Below, piece by piece: positions 16,372 through 25,956 of a stretch of 64,000 nucleotides of DNA. The translations under genes were made by a program, and so were the position numbers. The notes beneath the pieces were generated by a model. The model had not been told where the DNA came from, did no database searches, and worked only from the letters and a program-made list of their open reading frames with translations. Every line of letters begins with the position of its first letter. Within the stretch, counting starts at the first letter, position 1. Source of the stretch: QZKY01 sp942492925 (lineage in GTDB: Bacteria; Pseudomonadota; Gammaproteobacteria; Burkholderiales; Burkholderiaceae_D); NCBI GenBank assembly GCA_942492925.1, contig OW818641.1, positions 1,488,001 to 1,552,000 on the forward strand. Direction: 5' to 3'.

Positions 16372-17820
16372 ATGACACCCTTCGAGTTCTATCTGTTGCT
16401 AGGCGCGCTGTCGATCATTATCGCGTTGCTGATCATTCTGCTTGTTCGACGTCGCGAAACGGATACGTCGCTGGTGTTAACGCAACTGCTGCAAGCCAAT
16501 GAGCGAAGCGAGCGCGAGTTGCGCCAGCAAATCCAGACCAGCGCGCAAGGCTCGCGGCAGGAGATGGGGGCGTATCTCACCCAGTTTCAGCAGGGGGTGA
16601 CTGGACACATGTCCAATGTCGCGACGCTTCAAAACAATCATCTCGAAGGGTTTTCCCAGCATCTGGCCAAACTCAGCGAAAGCAACGCCCAGCAACTGGA
16701 AAGCATGCGCCAAGCCATGATTGTGCAAGCGCAATCGGCGCGCGAAGAACAGGCACTGACCCTGAAGCAGTTCGGCGATACGCTGCATCAGGCGATTGCA
16801 ACGCTTACGGAATCCAATGCGCAGCGCATGGCGGAAGTGCGGGCAACGCTGGAGGAAAAGATTCAGTCGCTGCAGGCGGATAACGCGACCAAGCTGGAAG
16901 AGATGCGCAAGACGGTCGATGAAAAGCTGCATGCCACACTGGAACAGCGTCTGGGAGAATCGTTCAAACTCGTTTCCGATCGGCTGGAAAAAGTGCATCA
17001 AGGCCTTGGTGAAATGCAGCAACTCGCTGTTGGCGTAGGCGACCTCAAACGCGTGCTGACCAACGTGAAAACACGTGGCACATGGGGGGAAGTGCAACTG
17101 GAAATGCTGCTGGAACAGGTGCTCACGCCGGAGCAGTATGCGAAAAATGTGGAAACCGTGCCGGGAAGCGGGGAACGCGTCGAGTTTGCCATTCAGTTGC
17201 CGGGGAAAAGTGATGATCGCAAACCGGTCTGGTTGCCGATCGATGCAAAATTCCCGAAAGAACAGTACGAACGACTGGTGGAAGCGAGCGAACATGCCGA
17301 TGCCGAAGGTGTCATTGTGGCTGGACGGGAGCTCGAACGCGCGATGCGCAATGAAGCCAAAACCATTTCGGACAAATATCTTTCGCCACCCTTGACGACG
17401 GATTTCGCGATTCTGTTTTTGCCGACCGAAGGCTTATATGCCGAAGTTATGCGCCGTCCCGGTTTGGCGGATGACATTCAGCGCAACCATCGTGTCAGCA
17501 TTGCTGGCCCCTCAACGCTCTCTGCCTTGCTCAACAGTTTGCAGATGGGCTTCCGCACCCTGGCGCTGGAAAAACGGTCCTCCGAAGTCTGGCAGGTGCT
17601 GGGCGCGGTCAAAACCGAATTCAACAAATTCGGCGATGTGCTGGCGAAAACCAAGGCAACCCTGGAAAACGCAGCCAAAAATATCGAGAGTGCCGAGGTC
17701 CGAACCAGGCAAATGACGCGCAAATTGAAATCGGTTGAAGCCTTGCCAAGTGAGGCTGCCGAGAGACTTTTAGGTGTCGACAAAGCTCCCAGTGGGGAAG
17801 GAGATGACAACGTGAACTGA
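16372..17820 (+). CDS. rmuC: DNA recombination protein RmuC
   Basis: 482 residues. An N-terminal membrane helix (about 5-24, FYLLLGALSIIIALLIILLV) is followed by a long Gln/Glu/Ala-rich coiled coil (about 35-220), then the RmuC nuclease-like domain with TRGTWGEVQLEMLLEQ, WLPIDAKFPKEQYERL and FLPTEGLYAEV. In E. coli RmuC limits recombination at inverted repeats. It begins 48 bases after the dipeptidase gene, possibly co-transcribed. Confidence 0.94.
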   Translation: MTPFEFYLLLGALSIIIALLIILLVRRRETDTSLVLTQLLQANERSERELRQQIQTSAQGSRQEMGAYLTQFQQGVTGHMSNVATLQNNHLEGFSQHLAKLSESNAQQLESMRQAMIVQAQSAREEQALTLKQFGDTLHQAIATLTESNAQRMAEVRATLEEKIQSLQADNATKLEEMRKTVDEKLHATLEQRLGESFKLVSDRLEKVHQGLGEMQQLAVGVGDLKRVLTNVKTRGTWGEVQLEMLLEQVLTPEQYAKNVETVPGSGERVEFAIQLPGKSDDRKPVWLPIDAKFPKEQYERLVEASEHADAEGVIVAGRELERAMRNEAKTISDKYLSPPLTTDFAILFLPTEGLYAEVMRRPGLADDIQRNHRVSIAGPSTLSALLNSLQMGFRTLALEKRSSEVWQVLGAVKTEFNKFGDVLAKTKATLENAAKNIESAEVRTRQMTRKLKSVEALPSEAAERLLGVDKAPSGEGDDNVN

Positions 17821-17934
17821 TGACTATTAAAGAGCTGAAAATTTAAGCGTTTTTTTGCTTTAGATAAACAAAAAGGCCTCGTTTTGCTGTAGTATTGCCC
17901 ATAAAAAGTCTCAAATAAATCAAGGGGATGCGTT

Positions 17935-18348
17935 ATGGGTGATAACACAATTGCATTCGAAAAAGTTTCCTTTGCCGAAGCCCGGGCTGCATTACGCGGG
18001 CCAGAAGGAAAATCACAGGAAGATTCCAAGTGGGCTGAACAACGCAAGCCGCCTATTTCATCTGATTTGACTTTGCTTGTAGAAACGTCTGAATGGTTAA
18101 CAGCCATGCCAGAGCATGTCAGGCCAACTCATCTTCCCCAAGCTTTTCCGCGCGTTGCCAACAAGATTTTTAATGCATGGAAGCGCCCTGAGGCCTGCCT
18201 CAAGGTTTTTGACGAACTCATGATGGACAGTCGCGGAACACGCAAAGGATTTCCACTTGAAGTGGCGAGGGAAATTACCAATTTGCGTGTCTATTACACG
18301 ACTGAAGTCTATAAAATGAAGCCGGATACTTGGGTGTTGACGGCGTAA
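17935..18348 (+). CDS. Unrecognised 137-residue protein
   Basis: Soluble mixed-charge protein with no signal peptide or membrane segment. The body contains MPEHVRPTHLPQAFPRVANKIFNAWKRPEACLKVFDELMMD, which looks like a compact helical domain. AAGGGG lies eleven bases before the ATG and serves as a ribosome site. I do not recognise the family, though its composition is that of a real protein. It is convergent with moeA (47-base gap). Confidence 0.7.
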   Translation: MGDNTIAFEKVSFAEARAALRGPEGKSQEDSKWAEQRKPPISSDLTLLVETSEWLTAMPEHVRPTHLPQAFPRVANKIFNAWKRPEACLKVFDELMMDSRGTRKGFPLEVAREITNLRVYYTTEVYKMKPDTWVLTA

Positions 18349-18395
18349 GGTCTGCTTCTAAGGTCTATTCCTTACTTGCTGCGCTTTTCTGGACA

Positions 18396-19682
18396 TCAGA
18401 TCAGCCCTTCAAAAAGGACGATGTCCACCATCTCTCCGCTTTCGATGTTTGAGCGATTCGGCTCAAGGATAATCATGCAGTTCGCTTGAGACATCGAACG
18501 CAATACACCCGAACCCTGTGACCCCGTTAATTGCACTTGCAACTCGCCATCGGGTGCCCGCACCAGAATGCCACGCTGATATTCCGTACGCCCGGATTTT
18601 TTCGGGATAAGCGATTGCGCTTTGACGCGAATGACGGGCAGGGGGGAGGGGGTTGCCCCCATCATGTCAAGCAGTGCGTCACGCACGAGAAAATAGAACG
18701 TCACCATGACGGCAACGGGGTTGCCGGGCAATCCGAACAAAACAGCACGTTTTCCGCCGGAATGGATCTTGCCAAAGGCCATTGGACGACCGGGGCGCAT
18801 GCCAATTTTCCAGAACGCCACCTCACCCAAAGAGGCCATGACTTCCTTGGTGTGGTCGGCCGCGCCGACGGAGACGCCGCCCGAAGTGATGATGACATCC
18901 GCGTTTTCACAGGCGTTGGCAAACGCTGTTTGAAGCGAAACCGGATCGTCGCGCACGATGCCCATATCGAGAATATTGCACCCCATGCGCGTCAGCATGC
19001 CGTGCAGGGTATAACGGTTGCTGTCATAGACGTCGCCTTCGTTCAGTTTTTCGCCCAGATGACGCAACTCATCTCCGGTCGAAAAAATTGCGACGCGCAA
19101 CTTTCGTATCACCGACACTTCGGCAATGCCCAACGACGCCAGCAAACCAAGTTGGGCCGGGCCAAGGATCATGCCTTTCTTCAGCGCGGGCGTACCGACT
19201 TTCAGATCTTCTCCTTTGAAGCGGCGGTTGTCGCCTGCACGAACCGTATTGGCGGGGAATGTCATGCGATTTGTACCGGCCTCCTGCACGAATTCCTGCG
19301 GGACGACGGTGTCGCATCCGCTCGGCATCACCGCACCGGTCATGATCTGCACGCATTCGCCGGATTGCACGGTTCCAGAAAAAACTTTGCCTGCCAGTGC
19401 GGTTCCAACGATCGTCAGGATCGTTGGCGCGTTCGACAGAAGATCGGTGCTGCGGATCGCATAGCCGTCCATCGCTGAATTATCGTGAGCGGGCACATTG
19501 ATTAACGAGATGATGTCCGTCGCCAATACGCGTCCGAGCGCGCGATGCAGATCGACGATTTCAACGGCATCCACCGGCGTGACGAGTTCCCGGATGACTT
19601 GTTTGGCCTGTTCAACCGGCATGGCATCCGGATCGTAACCGGTCAGGCAATTGACGATGTCTGAAAGTGTGGAAGCGGTCAT
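18396..19682 (-). CDS. moeA: Molybdopterin molybdenumtransferase MoeA
   Basis: Inserts molybdate into adenylated molybdopterin. 428 residues: N-terminal MoeA domains (AHDNSAMDGYAIRS, GECVQIMTGAVMPSGCDTVV), the MPT-binding fold (VAIFSTGDEL, TSGGVSVGAADHTK, FGLPGNPVAVMVTF) and a C-terminal beta domain. Last gene of a minus-strand run moaA-mobA-moeA, 32 bases after mobA. Confidence 0.95.
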   Translation of the reverse strand: MTASTLSDIVNCLTGYDPDAMPVEQAKQVIRELVTPVDAVEIVDLHRALGRVLATDIISLINVPAHDNSAMDGYAIRSTDLLSNAPTILTIVGTALAGKVFSGTVQSGECVQIMTGAVMPSGCDTVVPQEFVQEAGTNRMTFPANTVRAGDNRRFKGEDLKVGTPALKKGMILGPAQLGLLASLGIAEVSVIRKLRVAIFSTGDELRHLGEKLNEGDVYDSNRYTLHGMLTRMGCNILDMGIVRDDPVSLQTAFANACENADVIITSGGVSVGAADHTKEVMASLGEVAFWKIGMRPGRPMAFGKIHSGGKRAVLFGLPGNPVAVMVTFYFLVRDALLDMMGATPSPLPVIRVKAQSLIPKKSGRTEYQRGILVRAPDGELQVQLTGSQGSGVLRSMSQANCMIILEPNRSNIESGEMVDIVLFEGLI

Positions 19683-19714
19683 GAGGGTGAGTGAATGTAA
19701 TGGAAAAGGATCGT

Positions 19715-20311
19715 TTACGCGGAACGGGTTATGCGCAAATCGTCAAGCGTATTGAAATTGCGAAACGACGTGTCATCCTCAAAAACAACCTCGACCTTCT
19801 TCAGCAGATCATGCCACGTTTGAACTTTACGGTTTCCCGCGTCGAGATAGGCATTCAGGTGCGGCAACAAAGATGTCTTCAGCAAGGAAAAAACCGGTTG
19901 CGTCCGGCGATGCGCGCCCAGGCCTGATACAGCCATCGCGACATCCGCATCTGCCGCCACCAAAGCATTACTCAACCGTACGATCAAATCGTCCGGCAAG
20001 AAGGGGGTGTCGCAAGGAACGGTCGCCAGATAAGGTGTGGTGCAGTGGCGCAATCCCGTCTGCAAACCGGCCAGTGGCCCGGCGAATCCGCTTAATTCAT
20101 CCGACCACACCGGCAAACCGAATTGGCGGTAAACCTCCAGATTTCGATTGGCATTGAGGATTGTTGTGCCGACTTGCGGTGCGAAACGCTCAATGACATG
20201 GGCAATCAGCGGTTTGCCATCGAAGCGTTGCAAGCCCTTGTCCGCATGGTCCATGCGCGAACCGCGTCCGCCCGCGAGGATGAGGCCGGTGATCTGATCT
20301 TTGGTGAGCAT
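19715..20311 (-). CDS. mobA: Molybdenum cofactor guanylyltransferase MobA
   Basis: Joins GMP to molybdopterin to form the MGD cofactor used by DMSO-reductase-family enzymes. 198 residues; nucleotidyltransferase motif GLILAGGRGSRMDHADKGL at residues 9-27, PLIAHVIERF, and the metal-binding region TVPCDTPFLPDDLI. It starts 12 bases after the moaA stop, so coupled expression is likely. Confidence 0.94.
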   Translation of the reverse strand: MLTKDQITGLILAGGRGSRMDHADKGLQRFDGKPLIAHVIERFAPQVGTTILNANRNLEVYRQFGLPVWSDELSGFAGPLAGLQTGLRHCTTPYLATVPCDTPFLPDDLIVRLSNALVAADADVAMAVSGLGAHRRTQPVFSLLKTSLLPHLNAYLDAGNRKVQTWHDLLKKVEVVFEDDTSFRNFNTLDDLRITRSA

Positions 20312-20323
20312 GTCGGTTTCCGA

Positions 20324-21451
20324 TCATCCGCCGATGTAAGACATCTCGACTTTTTTTGTGACGTGTCCGGATTGCATCGCTTCTTCCGCATGCATCTCGT
20401 GCCGCAATTCGGAATAGCGATCAGCACGCACACGCCAGAGATGCGCTAGCGCGGTCGAGATTTCTTCATCGGTACGATTGGCGCGAAGCAACGCCCGCAA
20501 ATCGTGGCCTTGCGAGGCGAACAGGCAGGTGTAGAGTTTGCCTTCCGTTGAAATGCGCGCGCGACTGCAATCGCTGCAGAACGCGCTGGTCACGCTGGCA
20601 ATCACGCCGATTTCGCCGCCGCCATCACGGTAACGCCAGCGCTCGGCCGTTTCACCGACGTAATTGGGGTCGACCGCTTCCAGCGGCATCTCGGCATGGA
20701 TGCGCGCAATGATTTCGGCAGACGGAACAACCTCACTCAACTCCCAGTTGTTGGACGACCCGACATCCATGTATTCGATGAAGCGCAGAATGAATGGTGT
20801 CTTGCGAAAGTGTCGCGCCATCGGCAAAACCTGATCATCGTTAGTGTTGCGTTTGACGACCATGTTGATCTTGATGTCGTCAAATCCCGTCTTGTGCGCA
20901 ATCTCGATACCGTTCAGCACTTCGGCTACCGGAAAATCGACATCATTCATTTTTTTGAAAATCGCGTCATCCAGTGCGTCGAGCGAAATGGTGATGCGAT
21001 TCAATCCGGCATCCCGCAAGCTTTGCGCTTTTTTGTGCAGTAGCGAACCATTCGTTGTCAGCGTCAAATCCAGGCCATTTCCGGAAGGGGTTTTGATCGC
21101 ACTGAGCATGGCGACCAGCCGCTCGATATCCTTGCGTAAAAGCGGTTCACCGCCGGTCAGGCGCAGTTTTTCGACGCCATGTGCGACAAACAGCTTCGCG
21201 AGACGTGTGATTTCTTCGAAGGAAAGCAGAGAGGCGTGGGGCTGGAATACAAAATCCTTGCCGAACACAGCTTTCGGCATGCAGTACACACAACGGAAAT
21301 TGCAGCGGTCGGTAACGGAAATCCGCAAGTCACGCAAAGGACGATTACGCGCATCCGTGATTATCCCGGTTGGTCTTTCCAGTGTTGCTGGAATAACCGG
21401 AACTTCGTTGGGATAGCGATAACTGGCGATAGGGACAATCTTCTCTGTCAT
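20324..21451 (-). CDS. moaA: GTP 3',8-cyclase MoaA
   Basis: Radical SAM enzyme of the first step of molybdenum cofactor synthesis. 375 residues. N-terminal cluster CNFRCVYC; C-terminal cluster CSDCSRARISTEGKLYTC binding the substrate-side 4Fe-4S; and the C-terminal Gly-Gly tail needed for activity (MSYIGG). The ATG at 21451 (MTEKIVPIASYRYPNEVP) is chosen; the frame is open upstream to 21535 but would run into the rne end. It lies 80 bases downstream of rne on the same strand; no Moco riboswitch was recognised in that gap. Confidence 0.95.
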   Translation of the reverse strand: MTEKIVPIASYRYPNEVPVIPATLERPTGIITDARNRPLRDLRISVTDRCNFRCVYCMPKAVFGKDFVFQPHASLLSFEEITRLAKLFVAHGVEKLRLTGGEPLLRKDIERLVAMLSAIKTPSGNGLDLTLTTNGSLLHKKAQSLRDAGLNRITISLDALDDAIFKKMNDVDFPVAEVLNGIEIAHKTGFDDIKINMVVKRNTNDDQVLPMARHFRKTPFILRFIEYMDVGSSNNWELSEVVPSAEIIARIHAEMPLEAVDPNYVGETAERWRYRDGGGEIGVIASVTSAFCSDCSRARISTEGKLYTCLFASQGHDLRALLRANRTDEEISTALAHLWRVRADRYSELRHEMHAEEAMQSGHVTKKVEMSYIGG

Positions 21452-21531
21452 GCGAAATACGATAGCACAAACCGCTCGTGTGCACAGACGGCGAAGCGGG
21501 CGTGAGCCTCGCTTCGCTATCCGTAAAACCA

Positions 21532-24309
21532 TCAATCGCGACGGGTATCGACCTGAGTCAGCGGTTCTGTCGTGAGCGATTGAACCGGTTTCCGCACCCG
21601 ACCCAGTCGGGGCGCGGTTTCAGTCTGTGTGGCCGCTTGTGCCGCTTTCAATTTTTCAGGATCCGTCGCAGCCAGTGTCAATCCAGCGGAAGACAGTATG
21701 GCTTCCATCGACACGGTGGTCTCCGGAACAACTGCAACATTCGCCAACACTGTATCGGGTTGTGTTTTCGTGGCAACGGGTGTTATCGGCGCCACGTCGG
21801 TTGGTGCTGCAGGTGTCGTGGGTGCCGTTTCTGCAAGGGGTACAGATTGCGGAGACAGCTCCGGGGTCGTCCAGCAAAATGGCGCTTCTTCTTTGGCTGT
21901 CTCAGTTGCGACAATCGGAGAAACAACCGGTTCTACGGCAACAGTCGCAGCTGGAACGATGGAAGATACCGGTGTGATCGAAGGTTCTGCCCTCGTCTCA
22001 GTTGCGGGTGCAAGATATGCCGCTGCGGTCGAGGTGGCTTCAGAAACAGTCTCCGTAACTTCCACCTCAGTAGAAGCTAGTTCAGCTTCATTGTCAGAAC
22101 CGTCTTCACTGACGATTGTAGTATCACGATCACGACGGTTGCGGTTGCGTCCACCACGACGACGACGACGACGCGTGGCTTCCGTGGTTGGTACTGCCGA
22201 TTCGCCATCAACTCCTGTGGCTTCGAGCGCCTGAACCTGATCCACTACAACAGGTTCCGCCAGCGGGGACAACTGGGGTTCAGAGGCAACACTGGGCACA
22301 GCCGTTTGAGCCGGTTTTTCAGTGGGCAGCGATTCTTTGCGCTCTTTCTTGGGAACCTCTCGTGGTGGGCGTGGCGCACGCGGTTGGCGTGGCGCTTCCG
22401 CAGTAGGTTCAGGTTGAGGAGAACGCTTCGGTTGTTCTTCTTTTTGCGCGGTTCGCGCACTGCGATCACCACGATCGCTACGGTCGTCACGATCTCTGCC
22501 GCCGCGACGATTTCTGCCGCGACCACGGCCAGACCGCTGTTCGGTTTGCGACGGGCGACCTTCTTTTGCAACGGGTGCGGGCGCTTCGGATGCAACGGGT
22601 TTCTTGCGGAAGAAGCCAAACAATTTGCTGAAAAAGCCTTCTTCTTCTGGCTGCGCTGCGGGCGTGGCTGCGGGTGCAGGAGGGCGCTCATAAACCGGCG
22701 CTGGTTGTTCCGGTGTAAAGCCTTTGACAACAGCTTCTTGTTTCGGTTTTACATCTTCTTTTTGGCGCTTGCTGAAACTTTCGTCGGTATCCGCAAGTTC
22801 GGCCAAAGCATAGCTTGCCTGCACCTCTTCGAGACGCGGATCGTCGTGTTTGATTCGCTCCATCTTGTAGTGGGGCGTTTCCAGATGCTTGTTGGGGATG
22901 ACGATGATTCTAACGTGATGACGCGTTTCGATTTTCAGCACTTCACCGCGTTTTTCATTCAACAGGAAAGCTGCGACATCCACCGGCATTTGCGCGTGAA
23001 TCACCGCCGTATTTTCTTTCATCGCCTCTTCTTCGGTAATGCGCAGAATTTGCAAGGCGGACGATTCGGTATCACGGACATGGCCCGTGCCGTTACAACG
23101 CGGGCAGGTGACATGACTGCCTTCCGACAAAGAGGGACGCAGACGTTGACGAGACAACTCCATCAAGCCGAATCGTGAAATCTTGCCCATCTGGACGCGC
23201 GCACGGTCGAGATGCAGCGAATCTTTCAGGCGATTTTCAACTTCACGCTGATTGCGGGAGCTTTCCATGTCGATGAAGTCGATGACAATGAGACCTCCCA
23301 AGTCACGCAGACGCAATTGTCGCGCCACTTCTTCAGCCGCCTCACAGTTCGTGTTAAACGCGGTGGTTTCAATGTCAGTGCCGCGTGTGGAGCGTGCCGA
23401 GTTGACGTCAATCGAAACCAGTGCTTCCGTATGATCAATAACGATTGCCCCACCAGACGGGAGGGGAACAATACGCGAATAGGCGGTTTCAATTTGGTGC
23501 TCGATTTGGAAACGGGAGAAAAGCGGTACATGATCCTTGTAGCGCTTCACACGATGCACCATATCGGGCATCACATGGCTCATGAACTGTCGGGCTTGAT
23601 CGTAAATTTCGTCGGTGTCGACCAGAATTTCGCCGATATCCGGCTGGAAATAATCGCGAATCGCTCGGATGACCAGTGACGATTCGTGATAAATCAGGAA
23701 AGCACCTGGCGAGGAATTACCAGCCCCTTCAATGGCGCGCCAGAGTTGCATCAAGTAGTTCAAATCCCATTGCAGTTCTTCGACAGTTCGTCCAATGCCT
23801 GCTGTGCGGGCGATGACGGACATACCGGGCGGCACATCCAGTCTGTCCATGGTTTCACGCAATTCCTGACGATCTTCACCCTCGACACGACGGGAAACGC
23901 CGCCACCACGCGGATTATTTGGCATCAGAACAAGGTAACGACCCGCCAAGGAAATAAAAGTCGTCAGTGCTGCACCTTTGGTGCCGCGCTCTTCCTTTTC
24001 GATTTGAACTGTGATTTCCTGGCCTTCACGCAGCGCGTTTTTGATGGAAGCGCTGCGGACATCCACGCCTTCCTTGAAAAAGGCACGTGCCACTTCCTTG
24101 AAAGGAAGGAAACCATGGCGGTCTTCGCCGTAATTGACGAAGCAGGCTTCAAGCGATGGTTCGATGCGGGTAATGACCGCTTTGTAGATGTTGGACTTGT
24201 GCTGTTCGCGTCCAGCGGCTTCGATGTCGATATCGATGAGTTTTTGTCCATCGACAATAGCGACGCGCAGTTCTTCTTGCTGCGTCGCGTTAAACAACAT
24301 TCTTTTCAT
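21532..24309 (-). CDS. rne: Ribonuclease E
   Basis: Endonuclease of mRNA decay and rRNA/tRNA processing. 925 residues. Catalytic half: S1 domain (about 36-120), 5' sensor and RNase H-like parts, DNase I-like site with IDVNSARSTRG and VIDFIDM (magnesium-binding Asp residues), and the zinc link CPRCNGTGH. The C-terminal half (about 500-925) is low complexity: a KKP/Pro region, an Arg-rich block (RGRGRNRRGGRDRDDRSDRGDR, then RRRRRRGGRNRNRR) for RNA binding, and a long Ala/Thr/Glu/Val-rich tail, the scaffold for degradosome partners. Long antisense open frames here are artefacts of that composition. Confidence 0.96.
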   Translation of the reverse strand: MKRMLFNATQQEELRVAIVDGQKLIDIDIEAAGREQHKSNIYKAVITRIEPSLEACFVNYGEDRHGFLPFKEVARAFFKEGVDVRSASIKNALREGQEITVQIEKEERGTKGAALTTFISLAGRYLVLMPNNPRGGGVSRRVEGEDRQELRETMDRLDVPPGMSVIARTAGIGRTVEELQWDLNYLMQLWRAIEGAGNSSPGAFLIYHESSLVIRAIRDYFQPDIGEILVDTDEIYDQARQFMSHVMPDMVHRVKRYKDHVPLFSRFQIEHQIETAYSRIVPLPSGGAIVIDHTEALVSIDVNSARSTRGTDIETTAFNTNCEAAEEVARQLRLRDLGGLIVIDFIDMESSRNQREVENRLKDSLHLDRARVQMGKISRFGLMELSRQRLRPSLSEGSHVTCPRCNGTGHVRDTESSALQILRITEEEAMKENTAVIHAQMPVDVAAFLLNEKRGEVLKIETRHHVRIIVIPNKHLETPHYKMERIKHDDPRLEEVQASYALAELADTDESFSKRQKEDVKPKQEAVVKGFTPEQPAPVYERPPAPAATPAAQPEEEGFFSKLFGFFRKKPVASEAPAPVAKEGRPSQTEQRSGRGRGRNRRGGRDRDDRSDRGDRSARTAQKEEQPKRSPQPEPTAEAPRQPRAPRPPREVPKKERKESLPTEKPAQTAVPSVASEPQLSPLAEPVVVDQVQALEATGVDGESAVPTTEATRRRRRRGGRNRNRRDRDTTIVSEDGSDNEAELASTEVEVTETVSEATSTAAAYLAPATETRAEPSITPVSSIVPAATVAVEPVVSPIVATETAKEEAPFCWTTPELSPQSVPLAETAPTTPAAPTDVAPITPVATKTQPDTVLANVAVVPETTVSMEAILSSAGLTLAATDPEKLKAAQAATQTETAPRLGRVRKPVQSLTTEPLTQVDTRRD

Positions 24310-24876
24310 TTTGTCACTCCGGAGCTCGAAAGCTCATATCAAGCCGCGATTTGCAAAAAGCCAGCGCGGCGCATATACAAACATACGCGCGGACGAAGTG
24401 TTTGGGAGGGGAATTGCCAAAATGTGCAATACAACAGCAAATACAGCCATTGTTGCAACGTGGCACAGATGAATACGATCGGGCTACTTAACGCTTGGAC
24501 AGACGCGCAACAAGACTCGATGGTTAAACCATCAAAACAAAGTCGCGAACAGTATGTCGATTATTTGAATCATGCGAAAATGCGTTTCAAATACGGTAGC
24601 CAAACATCAAACTCATCAACCAGCGAGCATGCCAAATTTCGGGTGCTCACCAGACTTTATCCTTAACATCCAAACAGTCTTGTTCCGCATCTCTGCGCAC
24701 GGACCGATTGCATCGTGGGTGCAACCCTGACTGGCGCGAAGATGGTGCGTACACAATTTCCCACCGTATTTACGTATTCGAGAGGCCGATGGAAATACCT
24801 CGTTGTGCGAAGTATATTATACCCGCACATGTCTCCAGTTGATTTATACTAGCGACCTACAAATTATATATTGAAA
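24310..24876. other. rne / rluC divergent intergenic region and rne leader
   Basis: About 565 bases with no gene on either strand that I can support. It must hold the divergent promoters of rne and rluC. Next to the rne ribosome site lies a small hairpin, GAGCT (24322-24326) with AGCTC (24331-24335), which read as rne mRNA has a UUCG tetraloop. E. coli rne is autoregulated through a structured long leader; the length here would allow the same, which is inference only. Confidence 0.5.
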
Positions 24877-25956
24877 ATGAAGGACTTAGCGAGAATTTCT
24901 CGGAAAGATGCTGAAAAACCACCATTCGGGGCCTCACCAAAGGGGCAACCGTCGGTCAAGGTGGTGACTATTTCAGACGAAGAGGCAGGCCAGCGCATCG
25001 ATAATTTCCTGTTGCGCGTTTGCAAAGGTGTGCCGAAGAGCCATATATACCGCATCCTGCGGTCGGGGGAAGTGCGCGTCAACAAAGGGCGGGTTGATCA
25101 AACCTATCGCTTGGCATCCGGGGATCAAGTCCGTATTCCGCCAGTGCGTACAGCCGAAAAGCTTATTACAACGCCAAGTATCCCAGCAGCGAATTTCACC
25201 ATTCTCTATGAAGACGACCATTTACTGGTGATCGACAAACCGTCTGGTGTGGCCGTGCATGGCGGATCGGGCATCAGCTTCGGGGTTATCGAACAGTTAC
25301 GCGCCCAGCGCCCCGACGCCAAGTTCCTGGAACTGGTTCACCGCCTGGATCGCGAAACGTCCGGCATTTTGCTTTTGGCCAAGAAACGTTCAGCATTAAC
25401 CAAACTGCATGAACAGGTGCGCGAAGGCACTGTCGACAAACGATACTTGACGCTGGTGCATGGCGACTGGAAAAACAAACGCCAGCATGTGAAGCTTCCC
25501 CTTCACAAATATTCAACTGCGGAAGGGGAGCGCCGGGTGCGGGTGCAGGCGGGGGGGATGGAATCGCACACCGTTTTTAACTTGCTGGAAAAATTCGACG
25601 AATACGCTTTGCTCGAAGCCGAGTTAAAAACCGGCCGGACCCACCAGATTCGAGTACATCTCGCCTCCAGCGGATTTGCTATTGCTGGCGATGATAAATA
25701 TGGCGATTTCGCGCTGAACCGAGCCCTTCAAAAAGCGAACAAGGATCGCGGTTTGCTGAAAAGGATGTTTTTGCATGCGCATCGCATTACCTTCATACAT
25801 CCCGAAACCGGCAAACCTGTCACTATTCAAGCGCCCTTGGCTGAAGAGTGTGAACGCTTTCTGCACGCGCTGGAAACTTCTTCCGAGACGGAAAACCAAC
25901 CCACAAGCGACGTCGCTGCACCAGCAGTCGATCATCATGACAAGAAAAAAATTTGA
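24877..25956 (+). CDS. rluC: 23S rRNA pseudouridine synthase RluC
   Basis: RluA-family pseudouridine synthase acting on large-subunit rRNA. 359 residues: N-terminal S4 RNA-binding domain (QRIDNFLLRVCKGVPKSHIYRILRSGEVRVNKGR), catalytic HRLDRETSG with the active Asp, and GRTHQIRVHLASSGFAIAGDDKYGD. The ATG at 24877 is used; a TTG two codons earlier is an alternative. The neighbourhood (divergent from rne) is the standard one for RluC. Its end overlaps the following HAD gene by 20 bases. Confidence 0.92.
   Translation: MKDLARISRKDAEKPPFGASPKGQPSVKVVTISDEEAGQRIDNFLLRVCKGVPKSHIYRILRSGEVRVNKGRVDQTYRLASGDQVRIPPVRTAEKLITTPSIPAANFTILYEDDHLLVIDKPSGVAVHGGSGISFGVIEQLRAQRPDAKFLELVHRLDRETSGILLLAKKRSALTKLHEQVREGTVDKRYLTLVHGDWKNKRQHVKLPLHKYSTAEGERRVRVQAGGMESHTVFNLLEKFDEYALLEAELKTGRTHQIRVHLASSGFAIAGDDKYGDFALNRALQKANKDRGLLKRMFLHAHRITFIHPETGKPVTIQAPLAEECERFLHALETSSETENQPTSDVAAPAVDHHDKKKI

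Noticed and set aside
21900..22700. Short repeated motifs considered as a repeat array or CRISPR
   Set aside because: They encode the low-complexity tail of RNase E; unit lengths vary and no spacers exist.
22306..23178. 290-codon open frame antisense to rne
   Set aside because: It is the mirror of the Arg/Pro/Ala-rich RNase E scaffold; Phe/Cys/Arg-rich composition, no ribosome site.
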